NCBI RefSeq assembly: GCF_000379465.1
Contig: NZ_KB905394.1
Span: 1 to 58,664, forward strand
Source of the DNA: Sciscionella marina DSM 45152
Lineage (GTDB): Bacteria > Actinomycetota > Actinomycetes > Mycobacteriales > Pseudonocardiaceae
Length of the DNA: 58,664 bases
Direction: 5' to 3'
Shown: piece after piece, positions 46,637 through 55,105 of the stretch
How positions within the stretch are numbered: position 1 is the first letter of the stretch
Layout: every line of letters begins with the position of its first letter
Program-made: the position numbers and the translations under genes
The notes under the pieces: model-generated
Database searches by the model: none
Seen by the model: the letters and a program-made list of their open reading frames with translations, nothing else
Told to the model about the DNA's origin: nothing

Positions 46637-46656
46637 TTCGTAACGAACATGTTCGT
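46637..46656. promoter_or_regulatory. TetR operator of the monooxygenase operon
   Basis: ACGAACATGTTCGT (46643-46656) is a perfect 14-bp palindrome and TTCGTAACGAA (46637-46647) a second overlapping dyad, so TTCGT half-sites occur three times. It lies 18 bases upstream of the tetR start, overlapping the expected promoter. Confidence 0.75.
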
Positions 46657-46690
46657 CACAACATTAGCGCAGCTCGCCGGAAACGTCGAA

Positions 46691-47806
46691 TCAGCGCGGT
46701 GCGGCGGCCACCCGCACCCGCTGACACGCACCCTCGGAGAGGAACGTCGCCAGCTCCCGCCCCTGCTCAGCAACGGCACCGCGGTCGGCCCGGGAGAACC
46801 GGCGCAGCGGTGCGACAAGCACGGTGCCGTCCTCGACCGTCCAGGTCGCCGCGACCCGGCCGTCCACGAGCACCAGGCGTTCCCCGGCCACCGACAGTCC
46901 GCGGTGCGCCTCGTCGATGATCCGGCCACGGTCCTGATAGCCGAGCACCGCGTTGTCGAAGGCGGGCAGAAACCGCACAGGGGCGGGAGTATCGGGATCC
47001 GGGCGCGGCGCATCGGGAAGGTCCAGCAGTTCCCGGCCGCGCTCATCGCGGAAGCTGATCAACCGCTCGCGGATCTCGGCGACCGCGGCCGGGAATCCGG
47101 CGAGTCCGCACCAGGCGCGCAGATCGGCGACGGCCGCGGGCCCGAACGCGGCCAGATAGCGCAGCGCCAGCGCGGCACCGGCCGGATCGGTGCCGTCCGG
47201 GGCGAGCGGTTCGATTTCCCGCCCCAGCCACGAGGAGAGCAGCGCATTGCGCACCCCGCCTTTCGTGCGCCACAGTCCGCGCGGCGGCAACTGCGCCATC
47301 GGGAGGAGCGCGGCGACCAGCATCTCCCCCAGTGCCCGCGGCCCCGGCTCCGGCCAGCGGTGCCCGAGTTCCCGCGCGAGCCCGGTCATCGAACGGGGTT
47401 CGCCGTCGGCCAGTACCGCCGCGCCCGCCGCGGCCAGCTCCTCCAGGTCCACGCCTTCGAGCTCACGGCGGTAGTTCCCGAGCACCCGCTGGCGCAGCAT
47501 GGCGTCGTGCCTGGCCCGCCACGCGAGGGCATCCTCGGCGGTGACCAGGTGCACGGTCCGGCGCATCAGATGGGTCCGCACCACGCTCCGCCGGACGAGC
47601 AGGTCCGAGAGAGTGTGCGGATCGAAGGCGTGCAACCGCGACCACAGTCCGATGAACGGTTCCTGTGGTTCCTGGGCCTGCAGACCGCACAGGTGCGCGA
47701 CGGCCTCGTGCACCGGAACCTCGGCGCGGTCGAGCAGCAACTGCCTGGCCAGCGTGGCGCGGTTGAGGGCGCGGGTACTCAGGCGGGTGGTGGTCGGGAC
47801 GGACAA
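46691..47806 (-). CDS. winged-helix DNA-binding domain protein (HTH_42 superfamily)
   Basis: A 371-residue protein of the winged-helix HTH_42 group (AlkZ/YcaQ-like superfamily). Typical motifs are HLCGLQAQEPQEPFIGLWSR, RTHLMRRTVHLVTAED and RFLPAFDNAVLGYQDRGRII; the QAQ signature is the best known. The start is a TTG at 47806, chosen because AAGGAG lies six bases before it and family members begin near LSTRxLNR. The open frame continues 140 codons upstream but crosses the GntR remnant. Some relatives are DNA glycosylases; whether this one has activity cannot be told. Confidence 0.82.
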   Translation of the reverse strand: MSVPTTTRLSTRALNRATLARQLLLDRAEVPVHEAVAHLCGLQAQEPQEPFIGLWSRLHAFDPHTLSDLLVRRSVVRTHLMRRTVHLVTAEDALAWRARHDAMLRQRVLGNYRRELEGVDLEELAAAGAAVLADGEPRSMTGLARELGHRWPEPGPRALGEMLVAALLPMAQLPPRGLWRTKGGVRNALLSSWLGREIEPLAPDGTDPAGAALALRYLAAFGPAAVADLRAWCGLAGFPAAVAEIRERLISFRDERGRELLDLPDAPRPDPDTPAPVRFLPAFDNAVLGYQDRGRIIDEAHRGLSVAGERLVLVDGRVAATWTVEDGTVLVAPLRRFSRADRGAVAEQGRELATFLSEGACQRVRVAAAPR

Positions 47807-47868
47807 GATCGGCTCCTTCGCTTCGGATCGGCAACGATCGCAGATGAAGCGGCCGGAATCTGTCCGCT

Positions 47869-48102
47869 TTAGACGTTCCGGCCCTCGGTGTCGAGGAACA
47901 GCTGCACGTGGTTCTCGACCGCGATGTCCATCCGGTCGAGCCGCCCTTCGTGCAGCACATCCAACAGCAGGCGATGCTGGTCGACCACATCCTGGGGCGA
48001 GGTGTGCCCGGAAGCCTCGGGTAGGAAATACGACCGGACGTGTGGCTGGATGGTGCGCCACCTCCGGGTTCCGGAAACCCGCTGGCGCACCCTCGAGGAC
48101 AT
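47869..48102 (-). pseudogene. C-terminal remnant of a GntR/FadR-type (FCD) regulator
   Basis: QHRLLLDVLHEGRLDRMDIA followed by ENHVQLFLD is the last pair of helices of an FCD ligand domain. The DNA-binding domain and most of the ligand domain are absent; upstream sequence is Arg/Pro-rich noise. It lies downstream of a hydrolase gene that has two strong operators but no intact regulator beside it, so this may be what is left of its regulator. Confidence 0.6.
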
Positions 48103-48220
48103 CGAGCAGGAGAGCGGAACGGCTCGCTGGCGCGGGCCGGCTCTGGGCAGCGCGGAACGGCATCATCGGCCGCAGCCGTCGACCGGGCGGTGCTCGGTGG
48201 TGCGCTGTCCTACTCCGGCG

Positions 48221-48271
48221 CTCCGTCATGGTGAGTACTCCCTCATGGTGAGTGCTCCCTCATGGTGAGAC
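48221..48271. repeat. three 17-bp tandem repeats at the hydrolase stop codon
   Basis: CTCC(G/C)TCATGGTGAG plus two variable bases is repeated three times with period 17 (48221, 48238, 48255). On the minus strand each unit contains ATGA. The hydrolase TGA overlaps the ATG of a 6-codon ORF (MREHSP), whose TGA overlaps the next (MREYSP), whose TGA overlaps the ATG of a longer frame (MTERRS...). This is a chain of stop-start junctions made by duplicating one such junction. Confidence 0.8.
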
Positions 48272-49096
48272 GGTGAGAAAGTCCAGGATCTCCTCGGTGA
48301 CCCGGTCGGGCGCGTCTTCCATGACGAAGTGACCGGCACCCGGGATGGTGACGAGTTCGGCGGCGGGAATGTCGGCGGCGAGTCGCCGGGCGTAGTCGAG
48401 GGGCTGCCATTGGTCTCGCGCACCCCAGAGGATGCGCACCGGCATGCGCAACCGGACGAGTTCCCCGCTGATCTCCTCGGTGTAGACCGAGTCGTAGTGG
48501 CGGACCTGGTGCTCGAAAAACGAGCTGGGCCCGAGACTCGACTGGTGCGGGGCCAGATAGGCCTCGAGCACCGCACCGGTCATGATTTCCTTGTCCGCGA
48601 CGGTCATTTCGAGCTGCCGGGTCAGCAGGGCGTTGAACTCCCACTGGGACAGATTCCGGTACCTGTCGAGGTGTTCGGCGATGATCGCGCGCCAGGTCGC
48701 CGAGGGCCAGGAGTCATAGCTGACCGTGTCCAGCAGCATCAGCCGCCGCACCCGTTCCGGTGCGGCGATGGCGAACCGCTGACCGATGGCGCCACCGATG
48801 TCGTGCGCGATGATGGTGACGCTGTCCAGGCCGAGTTCGTCGAGCAGCGCCCCGAGCAACGCGGTCTGCCCGGCCACCGAGGTGTCCCGGTCCAGTGGAC
48901 GCTCGGAACGCCCATACCCCAGCAGATCATAGGTGATCACCCGATGACCCGCCGCCTCGATGCGGGGCACGACATCCCGCCATTCATGGGAATGCGACGG
49001 CGTGCCGTGCACGAAGACCACCGGCTCCCCCGTACCGCGATCGCGATATGCGAGCCGGACACCGTCGACCAGGAGATCGCCGCGCAGAAAGGTCAT
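48260..49096 (-). CDS. haloalkane dehalogenase-like alpha/beta hydrolase
   Basis: A 278-residue alpha/beta hydrolase. VFVHGTPSHSHEW has the oxyanion HG, and IIAHDIGGAIGQRF places Asp where serine hydrolases have Ser, as in haloalkane dehalogenases, fluoroacetate dehalogenases and epoxide hydrolases. WGARDQWQ and GAGHFVMED supply the acid and His. GGAGGAACCCAC precedes the ATG at 49096. Two palindromic operators lie just upstream. The Tyr pair expected of epoxide hydrolases cannot be confirmed by eye, so dehalogenase-like is the safer name. Confidence 0.85.
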   Translation of the reverse strand: MTFLRGDLLVDGVRLAYRDRGTGEPVVFVHGTPSHSHEWRDVVPRIEAAGHRVITYDLLGYGRSERPLDRDTSVAGQTALLGALLDELGLDSVTIIAHDIGGAIGQRFAIAAPERVRRLMLLDTVSYDSWPSATWRAIIAEHLDRYRNLSQWEFNALLTRQLEMTVADKEIMTGAVLEAYLAPHQSSLGPSSFFEHQVRHYDSVYTEEISGELVRLRMPVRILWGARDQWQPLDYARRLAADIPAAELVTIPGAGHFVMEDAPDRVTEEILDFLTVSP

Positions 49097-49118
49097 GTGG
49101 GTTCCTCCAGCCCATTGA

Positions 49119-49163
49119 CTATACCGATCTGTATACCTTCGTTTACTATACAGGTCGGTATAG
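49119..49163. promoter_or_regulatory. two TATAC-N6-GTATA operators before the dehalogenase-like gene
   Basis: TATACCGATCTGTATA (49120-49135) and TATACAGGTCGGTATA (49147-49162) are each 5-bp-arm palindromes. With one base on each outer side they are also inverted copies of each other, matching in 16 of 17 positions. Their starts are 27 bp apart, and the inner edge is 23 bases from the gene start. A dimeric repressor, TetR- or GntR-type, is expected. Confidence 0.7.
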
Positions 49164-49362
49164 CACTGCATCAGGCTCGACTCCTGTCGCGCCTACGGGG
49201 ACGGATCTTTTGACAGTCGTCGGACGCGTGGTGAGTATGGGATGCCCGATTCTGGGAATATCCCCGGCAGCAAAGGAAAATCGTGGTTGATTCAGGGATC
49301 GATCTCGGCTCGGCGAGCTGGCGGCCGGGCGAGTATGAGCGGTTTTCGAGGCACAGACCGCG

Positions 49363-51003
49363 GTGCGCACCAGGGCCGGTGCGGCGAGCGGCGACCACGG
49401 AGCGGTGACCGTCGCCTACGGAGCACCGGCAGCGCGCGCCGGTCTCGAAGCCCTGCGCCAGGGTGGCACCGCGGCCGATGCGGCGATGACCACCGCGCTG
49501 GCCCAGGTTGCGCTGACCGCCGGATCCGCGGTCAGCTACTTCGGCATCATGTCGCTGGTGTATTACGAGGCGCGCACCGGCGAAGTGCACACGATGAACG
49601 CCGAATGGAACACCGTCGCCGGGGAGAACGATCCGCTGTCGATCCCCGGCGGGGTGACACTCGATGGCAGCGTCGAGGCGGCACGGGGCGCGGCACCCAG
49701 CGGAAGGGCCGCGCTCGTGGGCGGTTTCCTCAAGGGAGTGGAAGCAGGGCACCAGCGGTTCGGCAGGCTTCCGTTCGCGAGCCTGTTCGGACCGGCGATC
49801 GAATTCGCGGAACGCGGGATTCCGATCAGTCCCGGGCTGGGCCTCGCCTACACGATGCGCGAGGAGGATCTGCGGCGTCTTCCGGAGACCAGGGAAACCC
49901 TGCTGAAGCAGGACGGTTCGCGCTATCACCCCGGTGAAACGCTTCGCCAGCCGCGCCTCGCGCGCACCCTCCGGCAGATCGCGGCCCAGGGAACCGATCA
50001 TCTCTACCACGGCTCGCTCGGGGAACGGATCGTCGAAGCGGTTCGCGCCGACGGCGGCCGGATGACCATGCGGGACCTGCACGACTATGAGGTGCGGTGG
50101 GCTCCCGCACTGCGCGCGGACATCGGCGAGGACCTGGTCATCGCCACCGCGCCGTGGCCGAACGCCGGTGGGGTGGCCATGATCGAGGCGCAGAACCTCG
50201 CCGTCGCCGCGGGGTTGACCGATGGTCCACATTGGACGGAATCGGGAGAGTCCCTGCGCCACGCGCTGGACATCACGCAGCTGCTGCTGGTGTCGAATCT
50301 ACCGGCGGACACCGTGTCGGCCGCGTTCCCCGGGCTGGATTTCTCACCGGAGAACCGGGTCACCCCCGAGCACGCCCGGCTGCTGTGGCAGCGGATCGCG
50401 GACGGCTCCCCGCTGCCGTGGAAAACCTTGCCACCGCGGCACTCCGATGATGTGGTCGCCGTCGACGAGCACGGCAACATCGCGGCCATCACGCACTCGA
50501 TCAACTGCGTGCTGTGGGGCAGGCCCGCGATCGTCGTGGACGGGATCACCGTCGGCGATCCGGGCGCGCACCAGCAACAGCAGATCGCGGCCACCGAACC
50601 CGGCGGCCGGCTGCCCGCACCCACCGAGACCGGGATCGTGTTCCGGGCAGACAATCCGGTGCTCGGCTTCGCCTCGATGGGATCGGGCCTGCACCAGAAG
50701 ACCTTCCAGTGCCTGCTGAATCACCTCCGGCTGGGCATGACGGTGGAAGAGGCGGTGAACAAACCGGACTTCTTCATGCCGTCCTTCGACCCGGCCACCG
50801 GCACAGCCACCGCCATATTCCACGAGGGCGAGTACGACCACGCCGTACTCGAAGCGAGCGGGCTACCGTGGACCGAGGTCAGCTCCGAGACGTCACGATT
50901 CGGCGGCGAGGGCTACTGGGTCGCGATTTCCCGTGACCCAGTCACCGGCCGGATCGAGGCCGCATCGCACAACCGCAACAACAGCGCCGCGCTCGCCTAC
51001 TGA
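49363..51003 (+). CDS. ggt: gamma-glutamyltransferase family protein
   Basis: A 546-residue Ntn-hydrolase of the gamma-glutamyltranspeptidase family, a precursor that cleaves itself. GAPAARAGLEALRQGGTAADAA is the N-terminal signature (in two parts), GRAALVGGFLKGVEAGH follows, and NIAAITHSIN places the nucleophile Thr at about residue 377. FASMGSGLHQKTFQ and the small-subunit tail are intact. No signal peptide is seen, so it may be cytoplasmic, and the start is uncertain (GTG at 49363 used; no clear binding site). Related enzymes act on glutathione or cephalosporin-type amides. Confidence 0.85.
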   Translation: MRTRAGAASGDHGAVTVAYGAPAARAGLEALRQGGTAADAAMTTALAQVALTAGSAVSYFGIMSLVYYEARTGEVHTMNAEWNTVAGENDPLSIPGGVTLDGSVEAARGAAPSGRAALVGGFLKGVEAGHQRFGRLPFASLFGPAIEFAERGIPISPGLGLAYTMREEDLRRLPETRETLLKQDGSRYHPGETLRQPRLARTLRQIAAQGTDHLYHGSLGERIVEAVRADGGRMTMRDLHDYEVRWAPALRADIGEDLVIATAPWPNAGGVAMIEAQNLAVAAGLTDGPHWTESGESLRHALDITQLLLVSNLPADTVSAAFPGLDFSPENRVTPEHARLLWQRIADGSPLPWKTLPPRHSDDVVAVDEHGNIAAITHSINCVLWGRPAIVVDGITVGDPGAHQQQQIAATEPGGRLPAPTETGIVFRADNPVLGFASMGSGLHQKTFQCLLNHLRLGMTVEEAVNKPDFFMPSFDPATGTATAIFHEGEYDHAVLEASGLPWTEVSSETSRFGGEGYWVAISRDPVTGRIEAASHNRNNSAALAY

Positions 51004-51006
51004 CCC

Positions 51007-51033
51007 GGAATTCCTCGAATATCGAGTAATTCC
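51007..51033 (+). terminator. hairpin after the gamma-glutamyltransferase gene
   Basis: GGAATTCCTCGA, loop ATA, then TCGAGTAATTCC: a 12-bp stem with one mismatch, four bases after the stop codon. No T-run follows, as is common in actinomycetes. Confidence 0.6.
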
Positions 51034-51580
51034 CGATACCTGGATCACTCATCTCCGGCGTGGAATCACGCCCTTTGTGATCGCGCTGACGTGCGACGGA
51101 CGATGATCGCCGTCTCGGCCGCGCCGATCGGCTCGGCCGCCATACCGATTTCGGCGCCGTGCACGCCGGGAAACGGTGTTCCGTTGATTCCGAGATCAGC
51201 CGAATGCGCCATCAGTGATGAACCCAGTTCTTCCGGCGCACCGCCAGACACGGGGCATCGATTGCGATGAGCTGCCCGGCACGCAGTACACCAGCATGAA
51301 CCCCGGCTTCGATTCGGCAATCACCCGGCGCTCTCGGCCTCGGCCGTGCGCATGAAGGCTTCGCGATCCGCACTTCCCCCGAAATAGTCTCCGAGGGCAT
51401 TCCTTCCTCGAGACACTGTCGGGTGATACGCCATTCGCCGCACTACCACCGGTGGTGATATTCACCGAGAGAACCACTCACTCTTTCCGGTGATGCAACG
51501 TCGGAACTGGTCGAACGCAACGGAATCTGCCGGCCTCGCTAGGATCGCTGCATTGTGCATTCCTTCGATCGATTGAGCAG
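51034..51580. other. stretch with no supported gene
   Basis: About 550 bases without a convincing gene. Short minus-strand frames exist; one (51434 to 51321) reads MAYHPTVSRGRNALGDYFGG and ends after 37 codons, which looks slightly gene-like but has no match I know. Other frames have pieces such as PFPGVHGAEIGMAAEPIG that may be remnants. CTAGGAT at 51539-51545 could be a -10 for the membrane protein gene at 51581. Confidence 0.4.
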
Positions 51581-53512
51581 ATGTCACTGAACGACAGCTA
51601 TGGCCTCGTGATTCTGGCCGGTCTCGCGAACATCCTCATGATCTGGGGTCCGGGCCTGATCTTGGGCCACGGCACCGGGCTCCGGGGATGGCCGCTGACG
51701 GCTACCGCACCACTGCTGGGTTATGCCGTCGCGGGGCTGTGCGGACCACTGACCACGTGGCTGGGAATCCCTTGGGGTGCCTGGACGTACTGCGGCTCGA
51801 CGCTCGTCCTCGCGGTCCTCGCCTATCTGCTGCGCCGGCTGTGGCGGGGCCGGGATGAACCGCTCGGCAGCGCGGCTCGCTGGCAGCGGCGGGATCACCG
51901 GATCGCGATCGCCGGGGTGGCCATCGCATCGGTGGCCGGGGCACTGATCATCGCGCTGGGCACCGGCGGGCTGACGCATCTGCCGCAGGATTGGGATGCA
52001 CCGTTCCATGCGAACGGGATCCGCTATATCGCCGATACCGGCGACGGCAGTTTCACCGGGATGGGGATGATCAACTGGTACGAAACGGGCGGTACTTTCT
52101 ACCCGAACGCTTATCATCTGGTCGCCGCAACCGTTTACAATATCACCGGCGCGCCGATCACCATCGTGATGAACGCCCAGATGGCGCTTCTTCCCGCCAT
52201 GCTCGCCCTTGCGTTGCTCGGATTGCTGCACCGGTTCCGGGTTCGCGCCCTGACCTGTTCCTTCACGGTGCTGGTCGCCGTGAGTTCGGTTTCGGTGATT
52301 TACGACCAGCTGTGGCGGGGACCGCTGACCCCGTTCGAGATAGCGAGCATTCTGAGCCTGGCCTTCGTATTGCTCGCGGTGATGGTGCTGGACGAGCGCC
52401 GCATCGGCACCGGCGCGGCGCTCGTACTCGCGGCGGTGGGACTGCTCACCCTGCAACCCTCCGGTTTGTTCACCGCAGTCCTGTATCTGCTGCCCATCCT
52501 GCTCGGGCGCTGGCTGAAGATTCCACGGCGGACCTGGCGGGAACTGGGCATCCTGGCGACGGCAGGCGTGGCCAGTATCGTGATCTCGCTGCCTTTCATC
52601 AGCGGCCTGCTCAGTAGCGCCTCCGAAGCCCCCGGAATAACCTGGGACAAACACTTCCCGTTCAGCCAGTCCGTCGGATCGTTGCTGACCTATCAATTTT
52701 TGAGCGAACACCCGCAGATCTGGCTGGCGATACCCTTGTGGATCGGGCTGATCCGGTTCAAGAATCTCCGCGATGCGCGATGGATTCTCGGCGGTTCGCT
52801 CATCTTCGCCTGCCTTTTCATCCTGACGATGTCCTACAATGGCAGTACTCTCGTGGTCGCACTCAGCAGGCCGTGGTGGAACGACCAATACCGGCTCCTC
52901 GCGCTCGCCGTGCTTCCGCTTTCCCTGGTCGCGGGGCATGGATTGACCGAAACGGGTACCGCGATCGCGGCGCTGCTCCGGAAGGTGAACGCACTGCGGC
53001 GCGCGGCGTTCGCTATCGCGTTCTCCGTGGTGTTCCTGGCTTTCTTCGTGCTGACCAAAGGGTTCTATCATTCCGTCAACGCGGCGGCGATCGCGTTCCG
53101 GTACGGAAACGGGCCGACGGTCAGCAACCTCGAATATCAAGCCATGGAACATCTTCGCTCGGTGGTGCGGCCGAACGAAAAGGTCATGAACGATCGATAC
53201 GATGGTTCCGCGTGGATGTACGCGATCTCGGGTGCGCATCCGGTGGCTGGTCATTTCAGCGACAACCAGGTGGGTGCCGCGCCCAGCCTCCTGATGGACC
53301 ACTTCGACGAGTACGACGCGGACGCGCGGGTCCGATCCGCCGTGCGGCAGCTGAACGTCAAATACCTCATGGTGGAGAAAGGCTTCGTGCGAAACACCAA
53401 TCAGCGGGCGCACGGCCTCCGCCACCTCGATCGCGTACGTGAACTGCACCCGATCTACCACAACCGCGACGCGACCATCTATCGCATCGAGGACGGCCGG
53501 CACGGAACCTAG
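51581..53512 (+). CDS. large multi-pass membrane protein (DUF6541-like)
   Basis: A 643-residue protein with about 13-14 hydrophobic helices over the first 500 residues and a soluble C-terminal region of about 120. WDAPFHANGIRYIADTGDG after the fourth helix has the acidic loop of GT-C glycosyltransferase-like proteins, and NWYETGGTFYPNAYHLVAA and SRPWWNDQYRLLALAVLPL are motifs of actinobacterial DUF6541 proteins. The C-terminal AMEHLRSVVRPNEKVMND resembles mannosyltransferase-type ends. A role in cell-envelope glycan transfer is plausible but unproven. It stands alone, with no clear ribosome binding site. Confidence 0.78.
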   Translation: MSLNDSYGLVILAGLANILMIWGPGLILGHGTGLRGWPLTATAPLLGYAVAGLCGPLTTWLGIPWGAWTYCGSTLVLAVLAYLLRRLWRGRDEPLGSAARWQRRDHRIAIAGVAIASVAGALIIALGTGGLTHLPQDWDAPFHANGIRYIADTGDGSFTGMGMINWYETGGTFYPNAYHLVAATVYNITGAPITIVMNAQMALLPAMLALALLGLLHRFRVRALTCSFTVLVAVSSVSVIYDQLWRGPLTPFEIASILSLAFVLLAVMVLDERRIGTGAALVLAAVGLLTLQPSGLFTAVLYLLPILLGRWLKIPRRTWRELGILATAGVASIVISLPFISGLLSSASEAPGITWDKHFPFSQSVGSLLTYQFLSEHPQIWLAIPLWIGLIRFKNLRDARWILGGSLIFACLFILTMSYNGSTLVVALSRPWWNDQYRLLALAVLPLSLVAGHGLTETGTAIAALLRKVNALRRAAFAIAFSVVFLAFFVLTKGFYHSVNAAAIAFRYGNGPTVSNLEYQAMEHLRSVVRPNEKVMNDRYDGSAWMYAISGAHPVAGHFSDNQVGAAPSLLMDHFDEYDADARVRSAVRQLNVKYLMVEKGFVRNTNQRAHGLRHLDRVRELHPIYHNRDATIYRIEDGRHGT

Positions 53513-53824
53513 TCACGGGCTTTCCGCAGAGCGTGCCGGATGGTTCAGCCGCACGGCCGTTTCCGCCTGGTCAGTGGGGTACACAGAGCCGCCCGGTGCA
53601 GCGCGGAGCTCACCTCGCTCGGCGGAGTACCCGCGAGCCACACGATGCGCAGTGCAGCGGACAGCGGAGACAACGAGCAGCCCCGCGCGCAGGAAGAACG
53701 GTGGGGATACGCAACAACGCCTGGTTCCGTATCGGCATCGAAGCAGCCGAACCTGGCTGGCCCTCAGAACCGCCCATTACGCCGTATACTGCGCGAAAAA
53801 CCGAGCACAGAACCGGGGTCGCAC
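53513..53824. other. gene-free stretch with a probable promoter
   Basis: About 310 bases where all frames read as low-complexity Arg/Pro/Gly sequence. TATACT at 53785-53790 is a good -10 about 35 bases before the gene at 53825, but no matching -35 stands out. I see no RNA gene. Confidence 0.4.
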
Positions 53825-54523
53825 ATGCCGGAAAGCGCCGCAGGCTGGTACGCCGACCGGAACGAGATCGCCGCGATGCTCAGCGAGAGCGGAATCGCGC
53901 CGCGCTACGGCGACGGGACCGTTTTCGGTGAACCGGTCGTCATCGTCGACCAGCTCTCCATGGACCGGTCCGGCTGTCTGTACCGGCTGTACTCCGCCAA
54001 CGGTGCTCTGCTCGCCGAATGCGTCGAACAGATCGAGTCCTACGACATCGCCGAGACGCCACTTGGCGAGGCGATCAAAAAGAACACCACCGAAACCATG
54101 GAGTTCCGCGATCCCCGGGGGCGGCCGTGGGCAACGTTGACACACCGGAAGGTGTGGAAGAGCAAGATCAGCGTGACCAGCCCGGACGGCGGGGAGATCG
54201 GCCGGTTCGCCCAGAAGAACGTGCTCGGCAAGGTCAGCTTCGGCATCACCAGCCACGGCCGCGCCGCGGGGAAGCTACGCTCGACCGGGACCCGGCTCGA
54301 ACAGTTCGACCTCGCCGACCAGGCCGGGAACAACGTCGGCCGGTTCGTGAAACTGGGCGGCTACTCCCACTGGCGTCCGCTGGTGCGCGATGCCAGGGCG
54401 GTCGGCCGGTACGTGCTCGAGCTTTCGGCGCGACTGCCGCAACCGCTGGCAGCCTTGGCCGTCGTCTCGCCGGTCGCGATCGACCTCGCGTTCAACATGG
54501 ACCCGGCGGGATATCGGCGATAG
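53825..54523 (+). CDS. LURP-one/scramblase-related protein
   Basis: A 232-residue beta-rich soluble protein. The order DGTVFGEPVVIVDQLSMDRS, EFRDPRGRPWATLTHRKVWKSK and ITSPDGGEIGRF-like VTSPDGGEIGRFAQ fits the tubby/LURP-one-related fold, which in other organisms is linked to phospholipids. The ATG at 53825 is the first in frame after the likely -10 at 53785. The upstream open frame is repetitive and unlikely to be translated. Function in bacteria is unknown. Confidence 0.65.
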   Translation: MPESAAGWYADRNEIAAMLSESGIAPRYGDGTVFGEPVVIVDQLSMDRSGCLYRLYSANGALLAECVEQIESYDIAETPLGEAIKKNTTETMEFRDPRGRPWATLTHRKVWKSKISVTSPDGGEIGRFAQKNVLGKVSFGITSHGRAAGKLRSTGTRLEQFDLADQAGNNVGRFVKLGGYSHWRPLVRDARAVGRYVLELSARLPQPLAALAVVSPVAIDLAFNMDPAGYRR

Positions 54524-54560
54524 CGCTCCCCGGTCCACACCACCGACTGTGGGCCTGCGC

Positions 54561-54878
54561 TCAGAACTCCTCCTGTTGGCGCTGCCAGCGAACATGCAGG
54601 CCGTCGGCTCGCCGCCCCATGCGGCGCAGGGTGAGCCGCCGGGAAAGGCGAAGAGCGGGCCGCACCGCGAGCTGGATACTGCCGACAACGAACAGCCACA
54701 CGCCAGGATCGTGGTCCCGGCCGAAGAAGAAGATGCTGCCGATGAGGAACTCGATCGCGATCAACGCATCGTTGATGATGCTCAGTGTCTCGAACACATC
54801 GACGATGCGCAGCCGATGTCTGCCGAACCGGATGATGATGTTCGGATCGGCCGGGTCGTCGTCCGGAGGTGGAAGCAT
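54561..54878 (-). CDS. small YrhK-like membrane protein
   Basis: A 105-residue protein with two hydrophobic helices. DVFETLSIINDALIAIEFLI then GSIFFF, followed by GVWLFVVGSIQLAVRPALRL, is the YrhK-like pattern. The start ATG 54878 gives a short polar head (PPPDDDPADPN); the open frame continues far upstream but is Arg/Pro-rich without a signal. It is convergent with the LURP-one-like gene. Function unknown. Confidence 0.65.
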   Translation of the reverse strand: MLPPPDDDPADPNIIIRFGRHRLRIVDVFETLSIINDALIAIEFLIGSIFFFGRDHDPGVWLFVVGSIQLAVRPALRLSRRLTLRRMGRRADGLHVRWQRQQEEF

Positions 54879-55105
54879 GCTCCGAACGTAACAGGGTGAA
54901 CACCCATCGAGACATCGGAAAATCGGTTCCGGGACGGTTCCCGAGTCTTTCTCCCGCTCGCTGACCAGAGCAAACGGAGAACCCGCAGGAAAAACTACCG
55001 TTCGGCGCTCGTCGAGCTCTGGAAACCGCGCGCTCCGCAGGATGGTCAACGGTGGGCAACCTGGCTTGCCTTCACTCTCCGCAGCTGGCGACCCGGGCCT
55101 GATGC

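Noticed and set aside
48221-48271. Short CRISPR-like repeat array
   Set aside because: Units are directly adjacent with no spacers and only 17 bp long; no cas genes nearby.
49242-49937. 231-codon frame overlapping the gamma-glutamyltransferase start
   Set aside because: It covers the conserved N-terminal part of the transferase in the wrong frame and has no family motifs.
51584-53503. 639-codon minus-strand ORF opposite the membrane protein
   Set aside because: Antisense shadow with charged low-complexity composition; the plus strand has clear transmembrane periodicity.
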